The notes under the pieces: model-generated
The model's input: only the letters and a program-made list of their open reading frames with translations
The model's database searches: none
Told to the model about the DNA's origin: nothing
NCBI GenBank assembly: GCA_965243255.1
Contig: CBDEUH010000004.1
Location: 1,488,001 to 1,552,000 of the forward strand
Length of the DNA: 64,000 nt
Reading direction: 5' to 3'
Origin: Bin87 sp965243255
GTDB lineage: Bacteria > Chloroflexota > Dehalococcoidia > Lucifugimonadales > UBA3495
In this document: one piece after another, positions 33,915 through 43,025 of the stretch
How positions within the stretch are numbered: position 1 is the stretch's first letter
Layout of the letters: every line of letters begins with the position of its first letter
Program-made: the position numbers and the translations under genes

Positions 33915-34385
33915 GTGAACAAGATAATCATCATCGGCAACCTGGGCCGGGATCCGGAGATGCGGTATTCCGCCTCGGGGAATCCGATGACGTCGTTCAG
34001 CATCGCCAGCAACCGCAGCTATACGACAGCGGCCGGCGAGCGCAGGGAGGAGACCGAGTGGTTCAATTGCACTGCCTTTGGACGCCTGGCGGACACCTGC
34101 AACCAGTACCTTACCAGGGGCCAGCAGGTCTATATTGAGGGCCGGCTGCGTTCACGCCAGTACGACCGTCGGGATGGAACTCCCGGTTTTTCGTTGGACG
34201 TTACCATCACCGAGATGCAGATGCTGGGCCGACGTGGGGAAGATGGCGGTTATGACGACCAGCGCGGCGGCTACGGCGGCCAACAGGACAGTGGCTATGG
34301 CAGCCAGCAAGGCGGCGGTTACGGCGACTATGGCGCCGGCAACTCCGGCGACCCGATGACCGACGTTGACGACCTGCCCTTCTGA
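33915..34385 (+). CDS. ssb: Single-stranded DNA-binding protein
   Basis: The 156-residue protein has an N-terminal OB fold (KIIIIGNLGRDPEMRYSASG, then ETEWFNCTAFG and GQQVYIEGRLRS). A Gly/Tyr/Gln-rich linker follows, then the acidic C-terminal tip DVDDLPF that recruits replication and repair proteins. It is expected to act as a tetramer on single-stranded DNA. The GTG start is 6 bp after rpsF, in the standard rpsF-ssb-rpsR order. Confidence 0.96.
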   Translation: MNKIIIIGNLGRDPEMRYSASGNPMTSFSIASNRSYTTAAGERREETEWFNCTAFGRLADTCNQYLTRGQQVYIEGRLRSRQYDRRDGTPGFSLDVTITEMQMLGRRGEDGGYDDQRGGYGGQQDSGYGSQQGGGYGDYGAGNSGDPMTDVDDLPF

Positions 34386-34425
34386 ACAGTAACGAACTCA
34401 TTCACCCGCCCGGAGGAACCGTTCA

Positions 34426-34899
34426 ATGACTACCCCAGCCGCTCCGTCCTCTCCCACACCGGCCGACTCGCCCCAGGGTGCGCCTCCCGCAGCTACGCCG
34501 GGCGCCGGCGCTGGCGCCGACGGCCCCGGTCAGCGGCCGGCATTCGGAGGCCCTGGCGGGCGTCCTCCCGGAGGGCCCGGTGGACGACCCGGCGGTCCCG
34601 GCGGACGACCCCCGGGACGAGGTGGGCCGCGCGGAGGCGGACGAGGCGGCCGGCGCTACGGCCCGCGTCGGCGGGTCTGCGCCTTCACCGTTGAAGGCGT
34701 AACCCCGGACTACAAGGACGTGGACCGCCTGCGACGGTACATCTCGGAGCAGGGCAAGATTGAGCCGACGCGAAAAACGGGCACCTCGGCCAAGAACCAG
34801 CGGCTGCTGGCGCAAGCCATCAAGCGCGCCCGGTACCTGGCTCTGCTGCCCTATGCGCCGGAACACAGCATCAACATCGGTATGCGCTCCGGCCGCTAG
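34426..34899 (+). CDS. rpsR: Small ribosomal subunit protein bS18 with an N-terminal Gly/Pro/Arg-rich extension
   Basis: The last 80 or so residues are typical bS18: RRRVCAFTVEGVTPDYKDVD, then YISEQGKIEPTRKTGTSAKN and QRLLAQAIKRARYLALLPY. They are preceded by about 75 residues rich in Pro, Gly and Arg (repeated GGPGGRPPGG). The extension is basic toward the core and could contact rRNA. GGAGGAAC lies 8 bases before the ATG, which supports the long form. It is the third gene of the rpsF operon, 40 bp after ssb. Confidence 0.94.
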   Translation: MTTPAAPSSPTPADSPQGAPPAATPGAGAGADGPGQRPAFGGPGGRPPGGPGGRPGGPGGRPPGRGGPRGGGRGGRRYGPRRRVCAFTVEGVTPDYKDVDRLRRYISEQGKIEPTRKTGTSAKNQRLLAQAIKRARYLALLPYAPEHSINIGMRSGR

Positions 34900-34913
34900 C
34901 CGGCCATCTGAAA

Positions 34914-36131
34914 ATGCTGAACTTGCCGCTGCCCTGGAAACGCGGCGCCGAGACCGTGGCTGAAGAACCGCCGGAACCCGCCGGACGGACGCCGGCGCGC
35001 CGGCGTGGCGGGCGGAACCGCCGCATGGGGACAACTGACGAGTCCGCCGCCAACGCTGCCAGGGCCCGCCGCTCCGCAGAACGCCGCCGCCAGCGCATCG
35101 CCATCATCGTAGGGGCCGTTCTCATCCTGATCATCGTCGGCGTGGTAATGGCCGGCGTTTACCGGGCCTACATCCTGCCGCCGCGGGTGATGGCCGGCGA
35201 GGTGCGGGGTGTTCGGTTCTCCATGGGCGACCTGGTGGAGCGCATTAGGGTGCTGCAGGGGATTGACCGCTACCAGGGCGGCCAGGTTGACCTGAGCACC
35301 ATCCCGTTCCAGTTGCTCACCGACTTGCTTCACGCTGAGATATTGCGTCAAGCCGCGCCTGGCCTGGGCATCAACGTGACCGACGAGCAGATTGAGGAGG
35401 CCATCCGCAGCAGTTTCCGCCCGGAACCGCAGCCGGGACAGGAAGTGGACGATTCGCAACTGGACGCCGAGTACCAGAATGCGTACACCGGCTTTCTGAC
35501 GCAGGTGAACCTCAGTGACGACGGCTACCGGCGCATCGTGGAGGAGCAGTTGCAGCAGCGAGAACTGTTTGCCCGTATGCTGGCCTCCCTGCCCGAAGAA
35601 GCCCCCCAGGTGGAACTGCAGGCCATCCCCGTAGGCATAGATTCCTCCGCCGCGCCCGAGGCGGTGAAAGAGCGGCTGGAACTGGGAGAGCCCTTCGCTG
35701 ATGTGGCCCGGGAATTGTCGGGCAGGGACGGATACATCGGCTGGGTCCCCCAGGGGGCCTTCCCTGAATTCGACCGCTATCTGTTCGGCGAAGAGCGAGT
35801 TGACGAGAGCGGCCAAACGGTCAGCCGGCCGGCGTTGCTGGAGCCGGGCGACATTTCCGACCCGATCTACGTGGAGCAAACCATATTCCTGATTCAGCCA
35901 ATTGGCGCCGTTGAAACCCGGGAGATCGAACCGGCAATGCAGTTTCAAATGGCCGGCGCCCGGGTGGATGAGTGGAAGGACGACCAATTGGCCCAGGGGT
36001 CGGATGCCGGCTGGGTGAAAATCAACTTTGACAGCAACCGCTACGCCTGGGTAACCGAGCAGGTGAGGTTGACGCGGCCGCGGGTTACGCCGGAGCCGCA
36101 GCGACAGGGTGGCGGAGGTTTGCTGCCATGA
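34914..36131 (+). CDS. Membrane-anchored SurA/PrsA-like peptidyl-prolyl isomerase
   Basis: This 405-residue protein has a basic cytoplasmic N-terminus (to about residue 60), one membrane helix (RIAIIVGAVLILIIVGVVMA) and a large external part. A SurA-N-like helical domain (DLLHAEILRQAAPGLGINVTDEQIEEA) precedes a parvulin-like module (GEPFADVARELSGRDGYIGW, then LEPGDISDPIYVEQTIFLIQ). It probably assists folding of exported proteins at the membrane. It follows rpsR by 14 bp and overlaps hom by 4 bases, so it joins ribosomal and amino-acid genes in one transcript. Catalytic activity is not certain. Confidence 0.8.
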   Translation: MLNLPLPWKRGAETVAEEPPEPAGRTPARRRGGRNRRMGTTDESAANAARARRSAERRRQRIAIIVGAVLILIIVGVVMAGVYRAYILPPRVMAGEVRGVRFSMGDLVERIRVLQGIDRYQGGQVDLSTIPFQLLTDLLHAEILRQAAPGLGINVTDEQIEEAIRSSFRPEPQPGQEVDDSQLDAEYQNAYTGFLTQVNLSDDGYRRIVEEQLQQRELFARMLASLPEEAPQVELQAIPVGIDSSAAPEAVKERLELGEPFADVARELSGRDGYIGWVPQGAFPEFDRYLFGEERVDESGQTVSRPALLEPGDISDPIYVEQTIFLIQPIGAVETREIEPAMQFQMAGARVDEWKDDQLAQGSDAGWVKINFDSNRYAWVTEQVRLTRPRVTPEPQRQGGGGLLP

Positions 36132-37450
36132 CCGGCGAGAGTGGTGAGGCAATCAACATCGGCTTGATGGGCCTGGGCACCGTGGGCGGCGGAGTGGCCG
36201 GCGCGCTGCTGGAACACGCTGCCGACATCAAGCTCAAGACGGGGCGAACGGTATGCCTCCGCCGAGCGTTGGTGCGGGATATTGCCCGGCCCCGTACTCC
36301 CTCTTTGCCGTCGGGAACGCTGACCAGCAACCCGGAGGACATTCTGGCCGACCCGGACGTTCACATCGTGGTCGAGGTGATGGGGGGCGATTCACCCGCC
36401 GGCGAGTACCTGGAACGGGCCCTGGCCGCCGGCAAACACGTGGTTACGGCGAACAAGGAAGTGATGTCCCGTCGTGGGCCGGCTCTGCTGGAGTTGGCCC
36501 AGTCCCGGCACGTCAACCTGCTTTTTGAGGCATCAGCCGGCGGTGGCATTCCCATCGTCGGCTGCTTGATGTCCCAGCTCCTGGCCAACGACATCCGCTC
36601 CATACGTTCCATCATCAACGGGACTACCAACTACATACTGACCCGGATGGCCCGGGAGCAGACTCCCTTCGCCGACGCTTTGGCCGAAGCCCAGGCCCGA
36701 GGCTACGCCGAGGCAGACCCGACCAACGACATCGACGGCATCGACGCCGCCTACAAACTGTCGGTACTGGGCAGCCTGGCCTTTCACCGTCCCATCCCGC
36801 ACAGCGCAATTTACACCGAGGGTATCAGCCGGCTGGCGCCGGAGGATTTCCGCTACGCCGCCGAGCTGGGCTACGCTATCAAATCCCTGGCCATCGCCAC
36901 CGCTGAATCCGGTGGAGCAGTGCGCGCTCGGGTCCATCCGGCGCTGGTGCCTGACGACCACCTGCTAGCCAAGGTTGACGGCGTGTATAATGCAGTTGAG
37001 GTTACCGGTGACTTGTGCGGGCAAATCATACTGCACGGGCAGGGAGCCGGCCGGGAAGCCACCACCAGCGCGGTGATGGGCGACGTGCTCAACATCGTAC
37101 GGAGCATAGACAGCTCCGAAGGGCCACCGCCGCTTCCAATTTCCAACGGGCCGGCGGAGGGAAGCCAGGTTGCAGTGCATCCCATTGACGAGTTGTCCAG
37201 CGCCTATTACATGCGGCTGACCTGCGCCGACCAGGCCGGAGTGCTGGCGCAGATTGCCCGCATTCTGGGGGAGGGCAACATTTCCATCGCCACGGTCATT
37301 CAAAAGGACACCGACCCCGGCAGCGGCACAGCGCAGTTGGTCGTGACCACCTATCCGTCACGGGAGGCGAACGTGCAGACGGCGCTGGCTGCCGTGGCCC
37401 AGCTGGGGGTCGTGCTGAGCGTGAACAACCTGATTCGCATTGAAGAGTGA
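36128..37450 (+). CDS. hom: Homoserine dehydrogenase
   Basis: This 440-residue enzyme has the nucleotide-binding start INIGLMGLGTVGGGVAGAL, the catalytic region GGGIPIVGCLMSQLLANDI and INGTTNYILTRM (about residues 160-171), and a C-terminal ACT domain (YYMRLTCADQAGVLAQIARI onward) expected to mediate threonine feedback. It reduces aspartate semialdehyde to homoserine with NAD(P)H. Its start overlaps the foldase gene (ATGA) and its stop overlaps thrC (TGATG). No aspartokinase domain is fused. Confidence 0.95.
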   Translation: MTGESGEAINIGLMGLGTVGGGVAGALLEHAADIKLKTGRTVCLRRALVRDIARPRTPSLPSGTLTSNPEDILADPDVHIVVEVMGGDSPAGEYLERALAAGKHVVTANKEVMSRRGPALLELAQSRHVNLLFEASAGGGIPIVGCLMSQLLANDIRSIRSIINGTTNYILTRMAREQTPFADALAEAQARGYAEADPTNDIDGIDAAYKLSVLGSLAFHRPIPHSAIYTEGISRLAPEDFRYAAELGYAIKSLAIATAESGGAVRARVHPALVPDDHLLAKVDGVYNAVEVTGDLCGQIILHGQGAGREATTSAVMGDVLNIVRSIDSSEGPPPLPISNGPAEGSQVAVHPIDELSSAYYMRLTCADQAGVLAQIARILGEGNISIATVIQKDTDPGSGTAQLVVTTYPSREANVQTALAAVAQLGVVLSVNNLIRIEE

Positions 37451-38514
37451 TGGGCATCGGCGTTTTACAACGGTATCGCGAACTGCTGCCGGTCAACGAA
37501 GAGACCCCCATCTTTTCCATGGGGGAGGGCGATACGCCGCTGGTGCGTTCGCGCAACCTGGGTCCACGCCTGGGCTGCGACCTGTTCTTCAAGCTGGAGG
37601 GGTGCAACCCCACGGGTTCGTTCAAGGACCGGGGCATGGTGGTCGCCATCGCCAAGGCCATGGAGGAGAACTGCTTGGGGGTGATGTGCGCTTCCACCGG
37701 CAACACCAGCGCGTCGGCGGCGGCCTACTCGGCCTACTGCGGGCTGACCTGCTGGGTGCTGATTCCCAAAGGCGAGGTGGCGTTGGGCAAACTGGCCCAG
37801 GCCATGGCATACGGCGCGCGCATCTTGCTGGTGGACGGCAATTTCGACGCAGCCCTGGCCCTGGTGCGTCAGTTCACTGAGACCAACCCCATTACGCTGG
37901 TGAACTCGGTGAACCAGCACCGCATCGAGGGGCAAAAAACGGCTTCCTTTGAGATTTCCGACGTGCTGGGCAACGCGCCGGATTACCTGTTCATACCGGT
38001 GGGCAACGCCGGCAACATCACCGCCTATTGGCGGGGGTTCGTCGAATACCACCAGCTGGGCCGGAACGACGCGCTGCCCCGGATGATGGGGTTCCAGGCG
38101 GAAGGGGCGGCTCCCATCGTGCGCGGTGAGCCGGTGCCTTATCCCCAAACTATCGCTTCGGCCATTCGCATCGGAAACCCGGCCAGTTGGAAATCTGCGG
38201 AGCGAGCGCGAGACCAGTCGGGCGGCGTCATTGATGCCGTGAGCGACGACGAGATTTTGGAGGCGTATCGCCTGCTGGCGTCTCACGAAGGAATTTTCGG
38301 AGAGCCGGCCTCGGCCGCCTCCGTGGCGGGGCTGCTGAAGATGCAGCAGAACGGGTTGAAACTGGACGGCAAGCGCGTGGTCTGCATCATCACCGGCACG
38401 GGCCTGAAAGACCCGGACATGGCGGTCAGCAGCGCGCAGGCGCATACGGTGGAAGTGCAGCCCAACCTGGAGGCCATCGAGTCCGCCATTCTCACCGGTA
38501 TCGGGGAGGCCTAA
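37450..38514 (+). CDS. thrC: Threonine synthase
   Basis: This 354-residue PLP enzyme of fold type II has the cofactor lysine in NPTGSFKDRGM and a glycine-rich phosphate loop (VGNAGNITAYWRG). It converts O-phosphohomoserine to threonine. The ATG at 37450 overlaps the hom stop, and a GTG one codon upstream is equally possible. The kinase step (thrB) is not in the window. hom-thrC coupling supports the assignment over other type II enzymes such as threonine dehydratase. Confidence 0.93.
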   Translation: MGIGVLQRYRELLPVNEETPIFSMGEGDTPLVRSRNLGPRLGCDLFFKLEGCNPTGSFKDRGMVVAIAKAMEENCLGVMCASTGNTSASAAAYSAYCGLTCWVLIPKGEVALGKLAQAMAYGARILLVDGNFDAALALVRQFTETNPITLVNSVNQHRIEGQKTASFEISDVLGNAPDYLFIPVGNAGNITAYWRGFVEYHQLGRNDALPRMMGFQAEGAAPIVRGEPVPYPQTIASAIRIGNPASWKSAERARDQSGGVIDAVSDDEILEAYRLLASHEGIFGEPASAASVAGLLKMQQNGLKLDGKRVVCIITGTGLKDPDMAVSSAQAHTVEVQPNLEAIESAILTGIGEA

Positions 38515-38535
38515 CGTAAGCGTTGCGCTCCAAGC

Positions 38536-39111
38536 ATGAACCGTGCCCCAGAAATTAACCAGGCCGCTATCGAAATAGCGATTGGAACCGTGCTCAAGTA
38601 CGTCGATGAGGACAGCGGGCGTGAGGGGCTATGGCGCACGCCGGAGCGGGTGGCCGAGATGTACAGCGAGCTGTTTGCCGGCGTGGGGAAGGACCCGGCG
38701 GACGAAATAGACGCCGTATTTTCCGAAGACGTAAGCCAAGACCCGGTGCTGGTCCGTGATCTGACCTTCTATTCGATGTGCGAGCATCACCTGCTCCCCT
38801 TCTTTGGGCAGGCCAGCCTGGTGTACATACCAGATCGGCACATCGCCGGCATCAGCAAAATCGCCCGGGCGCTGGACACGGCGGCCCGGCGGCTCCAGGT
38901 GCAGGAACGGTTGACGGCGCAACTGGCAGACGCCGTGCTGCTGCGGGTGAAGCCCATCGCGCTGGCCTGCCGAATCGAAGCCGAGCACCTCTGTATGTCC
39001 ATGCGGGGTGTGCAAAAGCCCGGCCATCGGGTGGTTACTACCGCGGTGCGCCAGTGCAGCGAGACCGGAGGCTACACCGGCCGCGATCTGCTGGCAATGC
39101 TGCCGGAGTGA
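38536..39111 (+). CDS. folE: GTP cyclohydrolase I
   Basis: This 191-residue protein has the zinc and catalytic motif YSMCEHHLLPFFG (about residues 78-90), the IAGISKIARALD segment, and the second zinc Cys in HLCMSMRGVQKPG. It makes dihydroneopterin triphosphate from GTP, the entry step to folate, and in bacteria also the route to queuosine. A tgt gene lies 11 kb away. The length and motifs match FolE type IA. It lies 21 bp after thrC on the same strand. Confidence 0.96.
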   Translation: MNRAPEINQAAIEIAIGTVLKYVDEDSGREGLWRTPERVAEMYSELFAGVGKDPADEIDAVFSEDVSQDPVLVRDLTFYSMCEHHLLPFFGQASLVYIPDRHIAGISKIARALDTAARRLQVQERLTAQLADAVLLRVKPIALACRIEAEHLCMSMRGVQKPGHRVVTTAVRQCSETGGYTGRDLLAMLPE

Positions 39112-39122
39112 GGGTGTTGCCG

Positions 39123-40127
39123 ATGCCTGGGCCCCATACCCCGATGCCGCTTACGTCCTTCGACCAGATTCGGCCCCAGTGGCAGGAACTCCTGGGACGC
39201 TCCTCGGTGAACAACCTCTACATCACCCCGGTATGGCAGGAGTTGTGGTGGGGACTGTTCCGGGACGGGCGATCCCTGGCCGGTTTTTACTTGACCGACG
39301 CCGCCGGGGACATTACGGCCATCGCCCCATTGTCGCGGGCCGGCGACGACTATTCCCTGGTGGGGAACAGCGACACCTTTGACTACAACGACTTCGTCGT
39401 TGCGGCCGGCGCCGAGGCAGTTTTCTACCCCACGCTGCTGGATACCATCACCGATAACGGCGGCCGTCGGCTGGAGCTGAATTCCATCGGAGAGGACTCC
39501 CCGACGCTGGCCATGCTGCCGGAGGTGGCTCGCGCCCGCGGCTACCAGGTAGAAGTGGCGGAGGAGGACGTCGCGCCCCGTATCGCCCTGGCCGACACCT
39601 GGGATGAATACCTGTCCGGGTTGAGCAAGAAGGACCGTCACGAACTGCGTCGCAAGCTGCGCCGGCTGGATGGCCACGGCAACTGGCGGTGGTATTGCGT
39701 TTCCGAACCAGGCGAAGTGGCCGAGAGAATGGAAACCTTCTTTGACCTGATGCGCCGGAGCGACCAGGCCAAAGCGGAGTTCTTGACCGACGAGCGCGAG
39801 GACTTCTTTCGTCGAGTGATGGCAGCCACCGCCGCGGAAGGTCTGCTGCGGCTGTTCTTCATGGAGGTGGATGAAAAGCCAGTGGCGTCGTCGCTGTGTT
39901 TTGACTACGACAACGTGCGTATGCTGTACAACAGCGGGCACGACCCGGAATATCGCTACTACAGCGTGGGGCTGCTGCTGCACTCGCTGTGTTTACGGGA
40001 TGCCCTGGAACGGGGTTATCGCCACTTTGATTTTCTGCGCGGCAACGAGTCCTACAAGTATCGCCTGGGCGGCAGCGACCATCATTTGTACCGCATCAGC
40101 CTGGAGCGGCCCGGGGATGGTGGATAA
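39123..40127 (+). CDS. GNAT/FemAB-like acyltransferase (CelD/BcsL type)
   Basis: This 334-residue protein matches the acetyltransferase group annotated as CelD/cellulose-biosynthesis-like, with duplicated GNAT folds. Features are NLYITPVWQELWWGLF near the start, SKKDRHELRRKLRRL in the middle, and a C-terminal LCLRDALERGYRHFDFLRG followed by YKYRLGG. Family members transfer acyl or aminoacyl groups onto cell-envelope sugars or peptides; the substrate is unknown. The ATG at 39123 is used, and a GTG at 39114 is also in frame. It directly precedes an MshA-like glycosyltransferase by 2 bp, suggesting shared envelope or thiol metabolism. Confidence 0.75.
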   Translation: MPGPHTPMPLTSFDQIRPQWQELLGRSSVNNLYITPVWQELWWGLFRDGRSLAGFYLTDAAGDITAIAPLSRAGDDYSLVGNSDTFDYNDFVVAAGAEAVFYPTLLDTITDNGGRRLELNSIGEDSPTLAMLPEVARARGYQVEVAEEDVAPRIALADTWDEYLSGLSKKDRHELRRKLRRLDGHGNWRWYCVSEPGEVAERMETFFDLMRRSDQAKAEFLTDEREDFFRRVMAATAAEGLLRLFFMEVDEKPVASSLCFDYDNVRMLYNSGHDPEYRYYSVGLLLHSLCLRDALERGYRHFDFLRGNESYKYRLGGSDHHLYRISLERPGDGG

Positions 40128-40129
40128 CC

Positions 40130-41362
40130 ATGCTTCGAGACAGCGCCCGGCGCGTCGCTATGCTGACTTATCACGCCTCCCCGCTGGCTGCGCCCGGTCA
40201 GGGCAAGGCCGGAGGCATGAACGTGCACGTGCGGGAACTGGCCCGGGCCATGGCGGCCCAGGGGGTGGCCGTTGATATCTTCACCCGTCAACACGACGAC
40301 CTGGAATTGGATGGGCCGCCCATCGCCGATAACGTCAACGTGGTGCATCTTCCCGCCGGGCCGCTCGATGCGCCCCTGGCACAGCAATTTGAGCATCTGG
40401 ATGAATTTGTCGCCGGGATGTTGGAACACCAGCGCCGGGAAGGCGTGCAATACCGGGCGGTGCATTCCCATTACTGGCTGAGCGCCCTGGCCGGTCGCCG
40501 GCTGGCGGCGGCTGTGGGCGCGCCCCATGTCGTGACCTTTCACACCCTTTCCCGCATCAAGATGCAGTCTCGCTCGGGTGAGTGGGAGCCGCCGGTTCGC
40601 CAGGAGTCCGAGAGCAAAATCATCGCCGACGCCGACTGCATCGTCGCGTTCAGCGCTCACGAACGGGACGCCATGGTGCGGCTGTACGACGGGAACCCGT
40701 CGCGCATACGCCTGGTGCCATGCGGAGTTGACCTGGCGCGCTTTCGTCCCCTGGGACGTGCCGAGGCGCGCAATGAACTGGGGCTGAACGGTCACAAAGT
40801 CCTGCTGTACGTGGGCCGTATCGAAGCGCTGAAGGGCGTGGACTTGCTGATTCACACCGCCGCGCATCTGCCCACCGGTGACGTTCAGGTGCTGGTGGTG
40901 GGGTCAGACGCGGATGGCAGCGGGGAAATCGCCCGGCTGAAGCGGATGGCGGAGGACCTCAATGTTGGGCAGGCCATCGAGTTCGTGGGACGGGTGCCTC
41001 AAGAGCAGTTGGCCTGGTATTACTCGGCCGCCGACGTCTGCGTGGTGCCGTCGTTCTACGAGAGCTTCGGCCTGGCCGCGCTGGAGAGCATGGCCTGCGG
41101 CACTCCGGTGGTGGCGTCCCGGGTCGGAGGGCTGCCCACCGTGGTGCAGCACGGGCGAACCGGATACCTCAAGTCCTGGCGGTGCCCGGAGGCTTTTGCC
41201 AACTCCCTGGAGATGATACTGGTCAACGACAGCCTGCGGGACAGCATGGGCAAGGCGGCGAGACGAAGGGCCGAAGGACTGAGCTGGGAGGAAGTGGCCG
41301 GCCGGCTGTTTGACATCTACGAAGAACTGACACCGGGGAACGGGGGGCAGGACAAAGCATAA
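40130..41362 (+). CDS. GT4 glycosyltransferase, MshA-like
   Basis: This 410-residue GT-B enzyme has an N-terminal SPLAAPGQGKAGGMNVHVRE loop and HSHYWLS (about residues 113-119), both close to D-inositol-3-phosphate GlcNAc transferase (MshA) and sucrose-phosphate-synthase relatives. The C-terminal half has the GT4 nucleotide-sugar block PSFYESFGLAALESMACGTP with the EX7E motif. The donor is probably a UDP or GDP sugar. A PIG-L deacetylase 900 bp downstream would match the second step of a mycothiol-like route, though no cysteine ligase is present here. The gene overlaps the DUF502 gene at TAATG. Confidence 0.85.
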   Translation: MLRDSARRVAMLTYHASPLAAPGQGKAGGMNVHVRELARAMAAQGVAVDIFTRQHDDLELDGPPIADNVNVVHLPAGPLDAPLAQQFEHLDEFVAGMLEHQRREGVQYRAVHSHYWLSALAGRRLAAAVGAPHVVTFHTLSRIKMQSRSGEWEPPVRQESESKIIADADCIVAFSAHERDAMVRLYDGNPSRIRLVPCGVDLARFRPLGRAEARNELGLNGHKVLLYVGRIEALKGVDLLIHTAAHLPTGDVQVLVVGSDADGSGEIARLKRMAEDLNVGQAIEFVGRVPQEQLAWYYSAADVCVVPSFYESFGLAALESMACGTPVVASRVGGLPTVVQHGRTGYLKSWRCPEAFANSLEMILVNDSLRDSMGKAARRRAEGLSWEEVAGRLFDIYEELTPGNGGQDKA

Positions 41363-42216
41363 TGCGTGGAATGTTCCGCCGGCGGTTGGGAGGCGGTGAG
41401 CCACCTCCAGATCTGCACGACAGGATTTTGCGAACCGAGCGGGCGCCGAGCCACGTCATCGCCGGCGCGGTGGGGCACGTTCAGCGGCGGCTGGTGGCGG
41501 GCGTCCTGGTGTTCCTGCCGATATTCGTTACGTATTTCGTGGTGGATTTCTTCTACGGCATCGTTGATTCGCTGCTGGACCCCTTCATTCGTCAGCTGGG
41601 CATCCCCCACGGTCCGGGCGTGGACATCGCCGATATTGGGGAAATCATCATCATCATCATCATCTTGTACTGTATGGGTCTGCTCATCGGGTGGGCGGTA
41701 ACCCGTCTTCTGATTGACCGAGTGCATGACACCATTGGGCGAGTGCCGATCATCGGGCCGGTGTACAACACCACCCGACACGGCATCGATTTTCTCTCCG
41801 ATACACAGACTTACAACTACCGTGGCGTTGTCCTCCTGGAATTTCCACGGCTGGGCGTGCTGTCCATGGGCCTGATTACGTCGAACCTGGGCAAGATAGA
41901 TGGGGTAGAGGAATACCTGTCGGTGTATGTTCCAACTACGCCGGTGCCTTCGTCGGGCTACCTGGTGGTGGTGCCGTCCGACCAAGTTACGCCGACCGAT
42001 ATCTCGGTGGACGAGGCGATGCGGATGATCATTTCGGGCGGCATTCTGGCCGGCGACATTTTCAAGGAACGCGCCATTCGCCTGGATTCGTCGTCCTGGC
42101 CCGGTCGGGAGTGGGTGGTAGGCAAGTACGCCAGAGCCGCAACAGCCGAGCGGGACAGCGATAGCGGCCTATTTGCGGAGCGCGAGCAGGCGCCAACCCA
42201 CGAAACGCAGGACTAG
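41362..42216 (+). CDS. DUF502 membrane protein
   Basis: This 284-residue protein has two main membrane segments (about residues 35-60 and 85-110) and the DUF502 signature GRVPIIGPVYNTTRHGIDF, followed by a conserved soluble domain (VVLLEFPRLGVLSMGLITS, YVPTTPVPSSGYLVVVP). The function is unknown; plant and bacterial homologues are membrane-trafficking or envelope proteins. The second helix contains seven consecutive Ile encoded by a perfect (ATC)7 repeat at 41644-41664. It is coupled to the glycosyltransferase upstream. Confidence 0.88.
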   Translation: MRGMFRRRLGGGEPPPDLHDRILRTERAPSHVIAGAVGHVQRRLVAGVLVFLPIFVTYFVVDFFYGIVDSLLDPFIRQLGIPHGPGVDIADIGEIIIIIIILYCMGLLIGWAVTRLLIDRVHDTIGRVPIIGPVYNTTRHGIDFLSDTQTYNYRGVVLLEFPRLGVLSMGLITSNLGKIDGVEEYLSVYVPTTPVPSSGYLVVVPSDQVTPTDISVDEAMRMIISGGILAGDIFKERAIRLDSSSWPGREWVVGKYARAATAERDSDSGLFAEREQAPTHETQD

Positions 42217-42289
42217 CGCAGCCGTTTTTCCAATCGCTTCAACGGCTCTTGAATCATCAATTTTACGTTTAACGCAGGAGGAAGCTCCC

Positions 42290-43021
42290 ATGGAATTCAC
42301 CCCGGAACGCGCCCTGGTGGTTACCCCCCATCCCGATGATGCCGAGATGTGGGCCGGTGGGGCTATCGCCAAATGGGTGCGCGCCGGCGCGGAAGTCCAC
42401 TTCGTGCTTTGCACCGACGGGAGCAAAGGGTCCGACGACCCGGAGGTCAACTCAACGGAGCTGGCTGCCATCCGCAGCCGGGAACAACTGGCTTCGGCCG
42501 AAATTCTCGGCATAACCAACGTGGTGATGCTGGGACATTCCGACGGAGAACTGGAAGACACCGCCGATTTCCGTAAAGACCTGGTGCGCCAGATTCGGCT
42601 GGTAAAACCCGACGTTGTGCTGACCGCCGAACCTTACCGCCGCAATATGCAGTGGCACCGCGACTATCGTATCGCCGGGCAGGTGGCGCTGGACGCGGTT
42701 TTTCCCTACGCGCGGGACCACTTGCACTTTGGCGATTTGTTCACCAACGAAGGGATCGAACCCCACAAGACCGCGGCCATCTGGTTCTGGGGCTCCGAAA
42801 GTCCCAATATCTTTGTGGATATCGAGGGCAACTTCGACACCAAGGTTGAAGCGGTGCTGGCGCACCGGTCCCAAACCGGCGACCGCACCGACGATGAAAT
42901 GCGGGCGTTCATCCGTGCCCATGCCGAAGCGGAGGCGAAGACGGGCAACTCATCAGGGGAAGAGGACGTCAGCGGCCTGACCCTGGCCGAGGCATTCCGG
43001 CGGGTTACCTTCCGAACCTAG
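42290..43021 (+). CDS. PIG-L family N-acetylglucosaminyl deacetylase (MshB/BshB-like)
   Basis: This 243-residue protein has the zinc-binding motif PHPDDAEMWAGG (about residues 13-24), the AHPDDE-type motif, and the third ligand His in MQWHRDYRIAG. It is a zinc-dependent deacetylase of GlcNAc conjugates. AGGAGGAAG precedes the ATG at 42290, which clearly fixes the start; the frame upstream is not coding. It lies 73 bp after DUF502 and close to the MshA-like glycosyltransferase, so a thiol or glycolipid pathway is suggested. Confidence 0.88.
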   Translation: MEFTPERALVVTPHPDDAEMWAGGAIAKWVRAGAEVHFVLCTDGSKGSDDPEVNSTELAAIRSREQLASAEILGITNVVMLGHSDGELEDTADFRKDLVRQIRLVKPDVVLTAEPYRRNMQWHRDYRIAGQVALDAVFPYARDHLHFGDLFTNEGIEPHKTAAIWFWGSESPNIFVDIEGNFDTKVEAVLAHRSQTGDRTDDEMRAFIRAHAEAEAKTGNSSGEEDVSGLTLAEAFRRVTFRT

Positions 43022-43025
43022 TCGC

